From NCBI GenBank assembly GCA_009928665.1, contig SACF01000013.1, positions 29,928 through 93,927 of the forward strand: a stretch of 64,000 nt of DNA, written 5' to 3'. The notes below the pieces were generated by a model. It was given only the letters and a program-made list of their open reading frames with translations, was not told the DNA's origin and did no database searches. Shown piece after piece: positions 9,855 through 18,365 of the stretch. The DNA comes from Alphaproteobacteria bacterium. Its GTDB lineage: Bacteria; Bacteroidota; Bacteroidia; Bacteroidales; FEN-979. The first letter of the stretch is position 1; each line of letters opens with the position of its first letter. The translations under genes were made by a program, and so were the position numbers.

Positions 9855-9862
9855 CAAAGTTA
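9855..9862 (-). promoter_or_regulatory. -7 promoter box candidate for clpS
   Basis: On the minus strand this reads TAACTTTG, matching TAnnTTTG, about 20 bases upstream of the clpS ATG. It forms a divergent pair with the box at 9884-9891. Confidence 0.5.
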
Positions 9863-9883
9863 AGCATTAACAAGCCAAACCAA

Positions 9884-9891
9884 TAACTTTG
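9884..9891 (+). promoter_or_regulatory. -7 promoter box candidate for the Nudix gene
   Basis: TAACTTTG matches TAnnTTTG, 16 bases before the ATG at 9908. The 72-base clpS/Nudix gap therefore holds two back-to-back candidate promoters. Confidence 0.5.
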
Positions 9892-9907
9892 GTAAAAAAA
9901 GAAGCAT

Positions 9908-10567
9908 ATGAATTTTGGTCCGTTTATTTATGCTCTTGAACAACAATTGAAGAAGCCTCTGCCAGGACGCAATGCTCAGTTGAAAATGGCCTCCATGGCC
10001 AGAATTCAGAAGATGATTAAAAGTGGTGTTCCTAAGAATGCAATTCGGAGCAGCGTGCTTATTCTGCTCTATCCACACCTGGATACAATCGGAATAGTTC
10101 TTATGCTACGTCCGCAATATCAGGGCATTCACAGCGGACAGATTAGTTTACCAGGCGGAAAGTCAGAGCATGCCGATAAAGATTCCAGGGATACAGCACT
10201 TCGGGAATCAAAAGAAGAAATCGGCATTAATCCGACTCAAATAAAGCTTTTGGGGAAACTAACTGATTTATATATTCCACCCAGCAACTATTTGGTATCT
10301 CCATATATCGGGTATCAGGAGTCCCATCCAAAATTTCATCCTGATCCCGCTGAAGTTGCAAAAATTATTGAAATAACCTTAGATGAGCTCCTTGACAGTA
10401 GTAATATCAGAAAGAAGAAGGTAAAATTAGTTTTTGGATTATCACTAACCGTGCCAGCGTTTTACATTGATCACAACATAATTTGGGGAGCCACTGCAAT
10501 GATTCTCAGTGAATTCAGGGAATTATCTTTAGAAGTATTAAATATTGCGGGCGATGAAACCGGGTAG
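9908..10567 (+). CDS. Nudix hydrolase, NudL-like CoA pyrophosphatase
   Basis: A 219-residue Nudix protein. The core reads LPGGKSEHADKD then ALRESKEEIGI, with the wider spacing between the GG and REx2EExG elements found in the NudL/CoAse subfamily. It is preceded by the CoA-specific type of motif (RPQYQGIHSGQISLPGG). Such enzymes split CoA and acyl-CoA into 3',5'-ADP and phosphopantetheine with Mg2+ or Mn2+, probably for CoA turnover. Its stop codon abuts that of the convergent gene at 10568, with no intergenic base. Confidence 0.87.
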   Translation: MNFGPFIYALEQQLKKPLPGRNAQLKMASMARIQKMIKSGVPKNAIRSSVLILLYPHLDTIGIVLMLRPQYQGIHSGQISLPGGKSEHADKDSRDTALRESKEEIGINPTQIKLLGKLTDLYIPPSNYLVSPYIGYQESHPKFHPDPAEVAKIIEITLDELLDSSNIRKKKVKLVFGLSLTVPAFYIDHNIIWGATAMILSEFRELSLEVLNIAGDETG

Positions 10568-11686
10568 TTATTTCGATTTGGATTCAGAAAAACAAAAGGA
10601 ACCAGGAATTCTTCCGGTTTGAAATTCCTTGAGGAGTTTACCGGTGTGGTTATATTGATACGCAGTTCCATTTTGCACGTAATCTTTTGCATCGCTAACG
10701 AAAATATGACCTGTCATGGGATGAATTGCCAGTCCATAAAGTAACCTTCCTTCGGACGGAATCAGGGATTGTAAGGGTAAAGCAGAAGCACTGACGGCCA
10801 TCATATAAACTCCCCCATTTAAATAATACAGTGTATCACCGGTCGGGTTTATACAAAGTTTACTCGGTACTTTTCCAATCCCAGTAAATGTGAATTTTTT
10901 TTCAATAATCCTGAGTTCAGGATTAATTCTTAACAAGGAGGGCTGCTCAAAATTATCATATCCACCTGAACATAATACCCATACTTTCTGCTTTTTATCA
11001 ATTACCATTCCAATAGGTTCTTTTCCAGTGAGAATACTATCGGTTATCTGATCTGTCTGGGTATCGATAACGTAAACCACCGGAACCCTGTCGGAAGTCG
11101 GATCGCTGAATTTTCCGATACTGGTCACCAGCATGTATCTATCATATTTCAATAGATTTTCAGTCCAGGTGGATGTTTTGATCACTTTAGAGATGGTGTT
11201 GGATCTCAAGTCAATGACAGTAATATTTTTCTGCAGATTTGTAATATATGCCTTGGTTGAGTCAACAAATTCCATGAATCTGGGTGAGTTCAGGCCGGGA
11301 ATGGTAGTCAATGATTTGAAATTGTCGACTGTTACCACTTCAATACGGTTTGAGTTATTAACAATCAGATACCCAAGATTATTTTTGATTTTCATTGATT
11401 CAGCAACGTCACCCAAACTTCGGGAGTTGGCTTTCCGAAAAATATCCTGGATCACCAAATTCTTATCCGAAAGGATGACGCTAACTGAAGCATTTCCCCA
11501 ATTATAATTACCCTCATTAATGATAAAAATTCCGTTTTTATAACTAACCGGTACGGTAGTGGTATCGGGTGGATTAACCGTAACTTCTCGCACGGGATCT
11601 TTTGTACAACTGGCAAACAATCCCAAAAAAAGAAGAAGTTTTGTATATAAAATGTACCTATGGATCAGTGGGATAGGAATCTTCAC
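10568..11686 (-). CDS. BtuG-like surface lipoprotein, DUF5074/YncE-type beta-propeller
   Basis: A 372-residue lipoprotein with lipobox LFLGLFASC followed by TKDP. The rest is a series of about 40-residue blades with propeller-type repeats (NRIEVVTVDNFKSL, KNITVIDLRSNTISKV, PVVYVIDTQTDQIT, GTAYQYNHTGKLLKEF). In Bacteroides, YncE-like propeller lipoproteins next to btuB are BtuG proteins, which capture cobalamin at the cell surface and sit on the BtuB receptor. Here it lies 16 bases downstream of a BtuB-like receptor gene, which supports the same role; the ligand is inferred. The start is GTG at 11686; I see no better ATG. Confidence 0.72.
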   Translation of the reverse strand: MKIPIPLIHRYILYTKLLLFLGLFASCTKDPVREVTVNPPDTTTVPVSYKNGIFIINEGNYNWGNASVSVILSDKNLVIQDIFRKANSRSLGDVAESMKIKNNLGYLIVNNSNRIEVVTVDNFKSLTTIPGLNSPRFMEFVDSTKAYITNLQKNITVIDLRSNTISKVIKTSTWTENLLKYDRYMLVTSIGKFSDPTSDRVPVVYVIDTQTDQITDSILTGKEPIGMVIDKKQKVWVLCSGGYDNFEQPSLLRINPELRIIEKKFTFTGIGKVPSKLCINPTGDTLYYLNGGVYMMAVSASALPLQSLIPSEGRLLYGLAIHPMTGHIFVSDAKDYVQNGTAYQYNHTGKLLKEFQTGRIPGSFCFSESKSK

Positions 11687-11702
11687 GATTTAAATTTTTC
11701 CA

Positions 11703-13643
11703 TTAATTTTTTATGCCTGAAAAACCAAGTTTAACCGTAATGGCATAACTAATTCCCGGCATCGGCCGGCTGGCAACAGATTGATAGTCGAGATCAAACA
11801 GATTATTAATATCAAGTTGTAAAGATATAATAAAATTTTTCAATGTAATATTCTTTCCGAAAATAATATTTGACAAGTTATAACCTGGCATCATGGTCAG
11901 GTTATCTTTTCCAGTGTATCTTGCACTGACATAGAAGAAGTTATAATTTAGAAAAAACTTCCATTTCTCAATCGACAATGTACTGTTGAGGGTGTTTTCC
12001 GGAATATAAATTTGTTGCTTACCAATTTTTTGATCATAGGTCGAATTTGCTTTTTCATAGGTCGACCTGCAAAAGTGATAGTTATTCTTCCATCCGATTG
12101 TAAACCCTGATATTCTTAACAGTAGATTCAAGCCAGCTTCGATCCCGCGAGCATGGATCTCATCAACATTTTCGGGTTTAAACAAGGCGCTGTTACCTTC
12201 AACCGGACTCCAGGTGATCATGTCGTACAACCAGGTATAATATCCTGTGATGTTTGATTCGAAATAGACAATTTTATTTTTTGATTCCCAATTAAATGTT
12301 GCTCCTGCTTCGGTTGAATAACTCAGCTCAGGTTTCAGATCTGGGTTCCCAGCACCTTGCCAATAAAGATCATTAAGGGTCGGATACCGATAATTCCGGG
12401 CTAAATTCAGATTCAGCATAAAATTGTATTTATTGAACGGTTTGTATTCAACTCCAAGAGCGGCAATCAATGGATTCAGGGAAAAATCGATGATATCCTC
12501 ACGGAGAACCAGGGATGAGTTAAAATGTTTGTTAAAACTGTAGTTTAGTTCAATAAATAGACTTGTCAGCGATCGTGTTTTTCGTCCGGAATAATCATCA
12601 GAACGTACCCAGTCATAGGTAAAATCGATGCCTGGCTTTATTTTTAGATTTTTAATTTTCGACCAGGTAAATCGGATCCGGTTGATCCAGGAATAAGTCT
12701 GATGAACAGAATTCATGTCAATCGTACTGTTTGAATAGTTCATATACTGGTCATTCAATGCCGATCGAATGAGAAGGTTGTAACCTTTATCAACCAGTTT
12801 ATATTCCAGTACAGCCCTGACGGCCCTATCATGAATTTTTTCCGTTTTGTTGGTGTCAAGATTCGATGTTGTCGGCGGCAGATTTCTGTTATCTTCACTA
12901 AACCAAACCTTTGCCGAGAAAAGGTGACGGTTTTTTAATTTCCAGAAAAGTTCCTGTGATAACCCATATTGATAATAAGATGCATTTTCCTGTTTAACTT
13001 CTACCCCGTTGTTGTTGGTAAAGGGAAAATTATTCTGAGCCGACGTAAAGTTCCATTTAGTATGAGATTGAAGCTTTTCCGTCCCAAAGCAAAGATTAAG
13101 ATTGGTTGTATAGATTGAGAAACTGCCAATCGATTGTGAGGCCAGCACATTGATCCGGTTATTCCAATCGGGCATTGTTATCAGATCAACAATTCCGCCA
13201 AAAGCACCAGAGGTACGGGCTATGCCGGCTGCACCATACAGAATTTCCAGACCATCGAACTGAGAAACAGGTACCTGAGAAAAATCCATTTGCCCCAGCA
13301 TCGGTGAGTTAAGGCTGATACCGTTCCATTCGACCTGTGTATGCTGCGCAGAAGTACCTCTGAATGATGGCGTTGCCAGGGTACCATTACCATAGGACTT
13401 GATAAATATCGTAGAGTGTTCAGAAATTATTCGTGAAAGATCAGACCGCAGGTTGGGGATAAAGAGGCCTGAATCCATGTGGATTTTTTTAAATCCTTCA
13501 TTATCAATGACAAAGTTTGATTTAACTTCTAATTCGGGTAACCGGAGAGTATCACTTAGTACTTGGGCTTGACCAGAGACAAGCGAACAAATTGAGAATA
13601 GTGCCAAAATTCTCCGAAAGAAATATTTACGAAAGCTTATCAA
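11703..13643 (-). CDS. TonB-dependent outer-membrane receptor, BtuB-like
   Basis: A 646-residue outer-membrane transporter. It has an N-terminal signal peptide (ILALFSICSLVSGQAQ), no carboxypeptidase-like extension, a plug domain at about residues 45-155 (ATPSFRGTSAQHTQVEWNG; YGAAGIARTSGAFGGIVDL), and a 22-strand-type barrel rich in alternating aromatic residues that ends with a C-terminal hydrophobic/aromatic strand. Its size and lack of a SusC-type extension suggest cobalamin/siderophore receptors rather than glycan transporters. With the propeller lipoprotein downstream and the T9SS protein upstream, the best hypothesis is vitamin B12 uptake. No cobalamin riboswitch was seen upstream. Confidence 0.82.
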   Translation of the reverse strand: MISFRKYFFRRILALFSICSLVSGQAQVLSDTLRLPELEVKSNFVIDNEGFKKIHMDSGLFIPNLRSDLSRIISEHSTIFIKSYGNGTLATPSFRGTSAQHTQVEWNGISLNSPMLGQMDFSQVPVSQFDGLEILYGAAGIARTSGAFGGIVDLITMPDWNNRINVLASQSIGSFSIYTTNLNLCFGTEKLQSHTKWNFTSAQNNFPFTNNNGVEVKQENASYYQYGLSQELFWKLKNRHLFSAKVWFSEDNRNLPPTTSNLDTNKTEKIHDRAVRAVLEYKLVDKGYNLLIRSALNDQYMNYSNSTIDMNSVHQTYSWINRIRFTWSKIKNLKIKPGIDFTYDWVRSDDYSGRKTRSLTSLFIELNYSFNKHFNSSLVLREDIIDFSLNPLIAALGVEYKPFNKYNFMLNLNLARNYRYPTLNDLYWQGAGNPDLKPELSYSTEAGATFNWESKNKIVYFESNITGYYTWLYDMITWSPVEGNSALFKPENVDEIHARGIEAGLNLLLRISGFTIGWKNNYHFCRSTYEKANSTYDQKIGKQQIYIPENTLNSTLSIEKWKFFLNYNFFYVSARYTGKDNLTMMPGYNLSNIIFGKNITLKNFIISLQLDINNLFDLDYQSVASRPMPGISYAITVKLGFSGIKN

Positions 13644-13668
13644 AAACCAAGGTTAAGCTTATAGAGAG

Positions 13669-14655
13669 TCATTTAACAATTTTCCTGATAAAGGGTTGCA
13701 TTCCGTCAAATTTGATGTCGACGAAGTAAACACCCTGTGCGAGGTTACCCAGATTGAGGGTGGTTTTATTTTCGAATACAAATGAGTTATACCGGCGGCC
13801 GTTCATATCGAACAAAGTCAGCGTACCCGGAGTGTGAAATCCACAGATTACATTGAGTTGATCCCTTACGGGATTTGGATACAGGAGGACCGTCAATAAG
13901 GAATCCGGGGCAGGGTAATGGTCCAAAACTGAAACTGCATCCAGGTCAAAGCCGCCAGTTCCAAAAGGTGTCGGCCACGGGTCGTTAATAATCCTCCCCT
14001 CTGAATCAACACTTTGAAATCCGGGGTTCAGACATCCCCCGACATCAATTATTTTAACATGGGTTATGTTTGAAGGATCAATTCCAGTGCTATCAATAAT
14101 ATCCTCCAGATCGAATGGGGTACCATAACCCATCCGGTACTTTCCTGCAAGGTTATTTATCTTAGTTGCATCCAGGGTATCAAAGGTTCCAACCTGTACT
14201 GATGACTGGGTCAAGGATGTTGACGGAAATCTGACAAACCTTTTACCATCGGAACTGACTTCCACAAAAGCCAGTTCAAGAAAGGAGTTGCTGAAGGAGT
14301 TTTCGAAAACAGAGAAGTCGGGACCAACGTCATTTTTTATCGGTGGATCAAAGGTCAAAATTGCTATCCCTTGATCGCCTAAGCTGACAACCAGATCATC
14401 AGCCGGTCCGCTTCCATAAAGACTACTTCCATAAGTTGCTTTATTTGATCCTTCAAAGGTAACAGTAGTATCGGTCTGATCGATATAACCCCTGAATATT
14501 GAGCAGGTATTTGCCCAGTCGATATTGATCGGGCTGTCTTTGTAAATTGCTGTAGATCCATATTTTCCGGCAGGGGGAGGAAACTGAGCAGATGCCTGAG
14601 AGACAGAAAATGAAAAACAAATCAGAAGAAAAGTGTAAATAATAGCTTTGTACAT
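13669..14655 (-). CDS. T9SS-exported surface protein of the B12-type locus
   Basis: The ATG at 14655 (MYKAIIYTFLL) gives a good signal peptide ending near ASAQ; an upstream in-frame start at 14763 would bury it. The mature part (about residues 25-245) is beta-rich with acidic loops (VGPDFSVFENSFSNSFLEL, HVKIIDVGGCLNPGFQSVD). It ends in a T9SS type A sorting domain (LLYPNPVRDQLNV ... LAQGVYFVDIKF), so it should be exported across the outer membrane and anchored on the surface. It is the first gene of a run with the TonB receptor and propeller lipoprotein (gaps of 25 and 16 bases). A role as an additional cobalamin-binding surface protein is an inference from context. Confidence 0.75.
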   Translation of the reverse strand: MYKAIIYTFLLICFSFSVSQASAQFPPPAGKYGSTAIYKDSPINIDWANTCSIFRGYIDQTDTTVTFEGSNKATYGSSLYGSGPADDLVVSLGDQGIAILTFDPPIKNDVGPDFSVFENSFSNSFLELAFVEVSSDGKRFVRFPSTSLTQSSVQVGTFDTLDATKINNLAGKYRMGYGTPFDLEDIIDSTGIDPSNITHVKIIDVGGCLNPGFQSVDSEGRIINDPWPTPFGTGGFDLDAVSVLDHYPAPDSLLTVLLYPNPVRDQLNVICGFHTPGTLTLFDMNGRRYNSFVFENKTTLNLGNLAQGVYFVDIKFDGMQPFIRKIVK

Positions 14656-14732
14656 TTCTAAATTGTTCCGGGATCCTGTTGATAACATAAGTCGATTCAG
14701 CGGGAAACGATATTGTTGTTGACAAGAACAAA

Positions 14733-14740
14733 CAAAAGTA
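14733..14740 (-). promoter_or_regulatory. -7 promoter box candidate for the B12-type operon
   Basis: On the minus strand this reads TACTTTTG, a TAnnTTTG match 78 bases upstream of the ATG at 14655. Because the box lies inside the longer frame that begins at 14763, it supports the shorter start. Confidence 0.45.
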
Positions 14741-14771
14741 GGAAAAAATGTCCTTTCTGGCATTAATTTCT

Positions 14772-14779
14772 TAACTTTG
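14772..14779 (+). promoter_or_regulatory. -7 promoter box candidate for the small lipoprotein
   Basis: TAACTTTG matches TAnnTTTG, 32 bases before the ATG at 14812. It is divergent to the box at 14733-14740, so the 156-base gap would fire in both directions. Confidence 0.45.
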
Positions 14780-14811
14780 CTTAATCCAATTATCCCTATT
14801 CAGACTGTGTA

Positions 14812-15027
14812 ATGAGTTTAAAACGAGTTCTTTCCTATGGGATTGTCTGGGTGTTTTGCTTCACCCTTTTAACGGGAACGGGTTGTTCCTCAAGAAAATC
14901 GGTATGTAGCTCAAACAATCAATATTCCGTTAAAAAGCATAAGAAAAACAAAAGTGCATACAATATCCGCTATGAGTACAAATCAAAGCCTGTAAAAAAA
15001 TCCTATGTTATCAGGAATAGGAGATAG
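14812..15027 (+). CDS. Small very basic lipoprotein, unknown function
   Basis: A 71-residue protein with signal sequence and lipobox (LLTGTGCSS). The mature part of about 45 residues is strongly cationic and tyrosine-rich (KKHKKNKSAYN, then KSKPVKKSYVIRNRR) and has one extra cysteine. It is read as a real gene because it has an upstream promoter-like box, a proper lipobox and fills a gap between oppositely oriented genes. No family was recognised. A positive, short mature chain could contact nucleic acid, LPS or peptidoglycan; that is speculation. Confidence 0.6.
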   Translation: MSLKRVLSYGIVWVFCFTLLTGTGCSSRKSVCSSNNQYSVKKHKKNKSAYNIRYEYKSKPVKKSYVIRNRR

Positions 15028-15040
15028 TAGGAAAACCGGA

Positions 15041-15826
15041 TCACTTTTTCTTCTGTTCGATCCCGTTTTTATACTTGATTACAGCCTGGATTTTACCAAC
15101 TTCATCGTACTCAGTCCAAGGTCCATCTTTCAAACCCAATACATGTGTACCTGAAACTTTTACCCTGCCATTCCTGTAATATTCCTTTGATTCACCAGAA
15201 AGCAGATCATTAGTGTAAAAGTTCAATGATTGTAAAGAATCATTTTCGTAATAAGTTTTTTGGGGGCCCTCGAATTTCCCGTTTTTATAATTATATTCCG
15301 CTATTAATTTTCCTGATTTATTGTACCATTTTGAAACGCCATCTTTCATATCATCCTTGAAATTTGTCTCTTCCTGGATTTTCCCATTATCTGCGTATTT
15401 TCGAAAAGTACCATTCTTTTTACCATTTTTGTATTCACCATCTGAGAGCGGAAAATCATTATATTGTCCATATGAAACCGTTTCCCCATTTAAAAGTCCG
15501 TCCTTATAATTCTCAACAAGGCTGATTTTTCCTTTACGATCAAATTGAATCGAAATCCCGTCCTTATTGCCGTTGGTGTAATAGTCGATCCGATAAATCA
15601 CCTTGTTTGGATAGTATCCGACCCAGTTTTTTACTTTTCTATTGTTTAGGTATTCCCCTTTAAAGGTTGCATCGCCCTGTTTTTCGATCCAATAACCATA
15701 TTTATTTCCCTGATTATCAAATTTATTTGTTGTATCAGAAATTCTATTGTCTTTTGAAGGAGTTTGTGCTTTCATGGCTACTGAAAGCATGAGAAGGATC
15801 ACTAAAAAAAAGATTTTGTTCTTCAT
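15041..15826 (-). CDS. Exported MORN-repeat / YwqK-like protein
   Basis: A 261-residue protein with a signal peptide (LVILLMLSVAMKAQ) followed by about nine copies of a 23-residue MORN-type repeat spread over residues 40-255. Examples are NKYGYWIEKQGD, NGTFRKYADNGK, DGVSKWYNKSGK, GESKEYYRNGRV and DGPWTEYDEVGK. Such proteins are often annotated as YwqK-family antitoxins, but a signal peptide and the absence of a toxin neighbour argue against a toxin-antitoxin role here. They are probably periplasmic or surface scaffolds. It is convergent with the small lipoprotein and lies downstream of rimO on the same strand. Confidence 0.8.
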   Translation of the reverse strand: MKNKIFFLVILLMLSVAMKAQTPSKDNRISDTTNKFDNQGNKYGYWIEKQGDATFKGEYLNNRKVKNWVGYYPNKVIYRIDYYTNGNKDGISIQFDRKGKISLVENYKDGLLNGETVSYGQYNDFPLSDGEYKNGKKNGTFRKYADNGKIQEETNFKDDMKDGVSKWYNKSGKLIAEYNYKNGKFEGPQKTYYENDSLQSLNFYTNDLLSGESKEYYRNGRVKVSGTHVLGLKDGPWTEYDEVGKIQAVIKYKNGIEQKKK

Positions 15827-15854
15827 AGAGTAAAATATTGATAGATTGTCAAAA

Positions 15855-17165
15855 TTACATTATTACCGCAAATAAATCAAAGCTTTCATTTCCTGTTACG
15901 CGCACTTTACAAAAAGTTCCGGGTGCAATTACCTGATCCTGTCTTTTTATCAGGATCTCATTGTCAACCTCCGGTGAATCGAATTCTGACCGGCCAATGA
16001 AATAGTCGCCTTCACTGCGGTCAATGATAACGGTCATGATTTTGCCTATCTTGTTTTGGTTCAGTTCATGAGATATCAGATCCTGCGTATCCATAAGTTC
16101 TTCGAGTCGGTTTTCTTTAGTTCGGGTGGTAACAGAATCCTTAAATGTAAATGCTGACGTGCCCTCTTCGGCTGAGTAGGTAAAAGCCCCGAGCCGATCG
16201 AATTTGAATTCTTCTACAAACTTTTTCAGTTCAAGAAATTCAGACCTTGTTTCTCCCGGATAGCCAACAATGAGCGTTGTTCGGATTGCAACCCCGGGTA
16301 TCCTGTTTCGGATTTTTTCAATAAGTGTCCGTGTTTCTTTTCCGTTTATGCCCCGTCGCATTGACTTCAGGATGCGATCGCTGATATGTTGTAACGGAAT
16401 ATCAATGTATTTGCAGATATTTTGGTATGAATTTATTACCTCGAAGAGTTCATCTGGAAATCCATCGGGATAGGTATAGTGAAGACGAATCCAGTCCAAT
16501 CCCTTGATTTCTGCCAAATTGCGCAAGAGATTCGGAAGGCGCCTTGTATGATGGGTGTCAAGCCCAAAATAAGTCGTGTCCTGAGAAATGATATTAAGTT
16601 CTTTGACGCCACCTTCCACAAGGATTCTTGCCTCCCGAAGTATCTCATCTTCCGGTCGGCTAACGTGGTTTCCACGGATAGATGGAATGGCGCAGAAAGA
16701 GCATCTACGGTCACATCCTTCAGCAATTTTCAGGTAGGCATAGTGGCGTGGAGTGGTTAACCATCTCTCACCGACCAACTCTTGCCGGTAGGTTCCCCCG
16801 AGCCGTTCAAGGACTCTTTTAAAATCATTGACTCCAAAAAAGCCATCCACTTCCGGGATTTCTTCTGTTAGTTCTGATTTATACCGCTCGGACAGGCATC
16901 CCATGACAAAAAGCCGACCGATCCTGTCATTCTTTTTAGCTGTTACAAATTCCAGGATGGTATCGATGGATTCTTTTTTGGCATCGTGAATAAAACCACA
17001 GGTATTAATAATTGCAGCATCGATATAATCTCTGCCATCCGGGTTATATTGGATATCAAAACCGTTGTGTTCTGCCTGTTTCATTAGTGCCTCGGTATCG
17101 ACGAGGTTTTTAGCACATCCGAGGGATACAAATCCGATTTTCCGAAAGTTCGGTTTTGTTTTCAA
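15855..17165 (-). CDS. rimO: Ribosomal protein S12 methylthiotransferase RimO
   Basis: Radical SAM enzyme that adds a methylthio group to the conserved aspartate of ribosomal protein S12. The 436 residues show the N-terminal methylthiotransferase domain (VSLGCAKNLVDTEALM; INTCGFI), the radical SAM CxxxCxxC in GCDRRCSFCAIP near residue 150, and a C-terminal TRAM domain (VIIDRSEGDYFIGR; CKVRVTGNESFDLFA). LGCAKN with the SIRG motif after the CxxxCxxC is characteristic of RimO over MiaB. It follows ftsY by 5 bases, so the two are co-transcribed. Confidence 0.95.
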   Translation of the reverse strand: MKTKPNFRKIGFVSLGCAKNLVDTEALMKQAEHNGFDIQYNPDGRDYIDAAIINTCGFIHDAKKESIDTILEFVTAKKNDRIGRLFVMGCLSERYKSELTEEIPEVDGFFGVNDFKRVLERLGGTYRQELVGERWLTTPRHYAYLKIAEGCDRRCSFCAIPSIRGNHVSRPEDEILREARILVEGGVKELNIISQDTTYFGLDTHHTRRLPNLLRNLAEIKGLDWIRLHYTYPDGFPDELFEVINSYQNICKYIDIPLQHISDRILKSMRRGINGKETRTLIEKIRNRIPGVAIRTTLIVGYPGETRSEFLELKKFVEEFKFDRLGAFTYSAEEGTSAFTFKDSVTTRTKENRLEELMDTQDLISHELNQNKIGKIMTVIIDRSEGDYFIGRSEFDSPEVDNEILIKRQDQVIAPGTFCKVRVTGNESFDLFAVIM

Positions 17166-17170
17166 TGAAA

Positions 17171-18124
17171 TCAGTTATTGAACAGGCTGTCGACGAATTC
17201 GATCCGGTTAAATACCTGGAGGTCATCAATTCCTTCGCCCACGCCAATATATTTGACCGGAATTTTAAACTGATCTGAAATCCCGATCACCACACCTCCC
17301 TTGGCAGTACCATCAAGCTTGGTCAGAGCCAATGCATTCACTTCGGTGGCAGCCGTAAACTGTTTGGCTTGTTCGAAAGCATTCTGGCCGGTAGAAGCAT
17401 CTAAGATGAGCAATATTTCATGGGGCGCTTCCGGCATTAATTTTTGCATAACTTTTCTGATTTTCGAAAGTTCGTTCATCAGGTTGACTTTGTTATGTAA
17501 TCGGCCGGCTGTATCGATAATGACGACATCGGTATCACGGGCTATTGCTGATTTCAACGTATCGAAAGCGACCGAGGCAGGATCTGCACCCATTCCCTGG
17601 GTAATAACGGGGACCCCTACCCTATCGGCCCAGATGGTGATCTGGTCGACCGCGGCTGCGCGAAATGTATCTGCTGCGCCCAACAATACACTTTTTCCCG
17701 ACTTAACAAATTGATTGGCCAGTTTGCCAATGGTTGTAGTTTTACCCACGCCGTTGACCCCAACCACCATGATGACATAAGGCTTTTTTCCTTCAGGAAT
17801 CAAAAATTCAGTAAAATCCTGAATATTGTTTTCCTGGAGCAACGCCGCAATCTCTTCCCTCAGAATTGAATTCAATTCCCCGGTTCCGAGATACTTATCC
17901 ATGGAGACACGTTTCTGAATCCGGTCGATAATTTTCAGGGTCGTTTCAACGCCAACATCCGATGTGACCAGTATCTCTTCCAGGTTATCAAGGACCTCAT
18001 CATCAATGGTTGATTTTCCAATGATGGATTTAGAAATTCTGGTAATGATGTTTGATTTTGTTTTCTGGAGCCCCTGGTCAAGGCGTTCTTTCTTATCCCG
18101 TGAAAATATATTGAAGAGACCCAT
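17171..18124 (-). CDS. ftsY: Signal recognition particle receptor FtsY
   Basis: SRP-type GTPase that docks ribosome-nascent-chain/SRP complexes at the membrane. The 317 residues are the short form with no long acidic A domain. The helical N domain is at about 1-105. The G domain carries G1 GVNGVGKTTTIGKL near 120, DTFRAAAVDQ, IDTAGRLHN, and TKLDGTAKGG (G4). The short basic N-terminus (FSRDKKERLD) and NG core match Bacteroidota FtsY. The rpmG - DUF4295 - ftsY order is phylum-typical, but here a strong terminator separates DUF4295 from ftsY. Confidence 0.96.
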   Translation of the reverse strand: MGLFNIFSRDKKERLDQGLQKTKSNIITRISKSIIGKSTIDDEVLDNLEEILVTSDVGVETTLKIIDRIQKRVSMDKYLGTGELNSILREEIAALLQENNIQDFTEFLIPEGKKPYVIMVVGVNGVGKTTTIGKLANQFVKSGKSVLLGAADTFRAAAVDQITIWADRVGVPVITQGMGADPASVAFDTLKSAIARDTDVVIIDTAGRLHNKVNLMNELSKIRKVMQKLMPEAPHEILLILDASTGQNAFEQAKQFTAATEVNALALTKLDGTAKGGVVIGISDQFKIPVKYIGVGEGIDDLQVFNRIEFVDSLFNN

Positions 18125-18139
18125 ATTGAAAACCTCATA

Positions 18140-18174
18140 TATAAAAAAAGCTTTTTTCCGAAGAAAAAAGCTTT
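18140..18174 (-). terminator. Strong UUCG-capped intrinsic terminator after DUF4295
   Basis: On the minus strand a perfect 12-bp stem AAAGCTTTTTTC / GAAAAAAGCTTT is closed by a TTCG tetraloop and followed by a T-rich tract. It lies between the DUF4295 stop (18196) and the ftsY start (18124), so rpmG-DUF4295 transcripts should largely end here. Confidence 0.88.
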
Positions 18175-18195
18175 ACAGTAAAATAGTTGACTTTA

Positions 18196-18357
18196 CTAAT
18201 TTTCTTTATTGGCTAAAAAATCCTTAACCATATCGTTGGCGACAATCGTTTCTTTAAAAACATAAGCTCCGGTTTTGGGAGACTTAACCATCCGGATAAC
18301 TTTCGTGAAATCTTTTCCAGAGGTAGCTTTAAATGATGCAACAACTTTCTTTGCCAT
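18196..18357 (-). CDS. DUF4295 small basic protein
   Basis: A 53-residue basic protein beginning MAKKVVASFKATSGKDF and ending DFLANKEN. It is typical of the DUF4295 family found next to rpmG in Bacteroidota. Function is unproven; the size, charge and gene neighbourhood suggest ribosome association. The start ATG at 18357 is 8 bases after the rpmG stop, so the two genes share an mRNA. The stop TAG is at 18196-18198. Confidence 0.9.
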   Translation of the reverse strand: MAKKVVASFKATSGKDFTKVIRMVKSPKTGAYVFKETIVANDMVKDFLANKEN

Positions 18358-18365
18358 ATCTTGAA

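Noticed and set aside
10560..10575. Abutting or overlapping convergent stops at 10567/10568 and 30585/30588
   Set aside because: This is compact gene packing and carries no special signal.
14656..14811. Cobalamin riboswitch upstream of the B12-type operon
   Set aside because: No B12-box-like sequence was found on either strand in the short gap.
15041..15826. YwqK-type antitoxin of a toxin-antitoxin pair
   Set aside because: The protein has a signal peptide and no toxin gene is adjacent.
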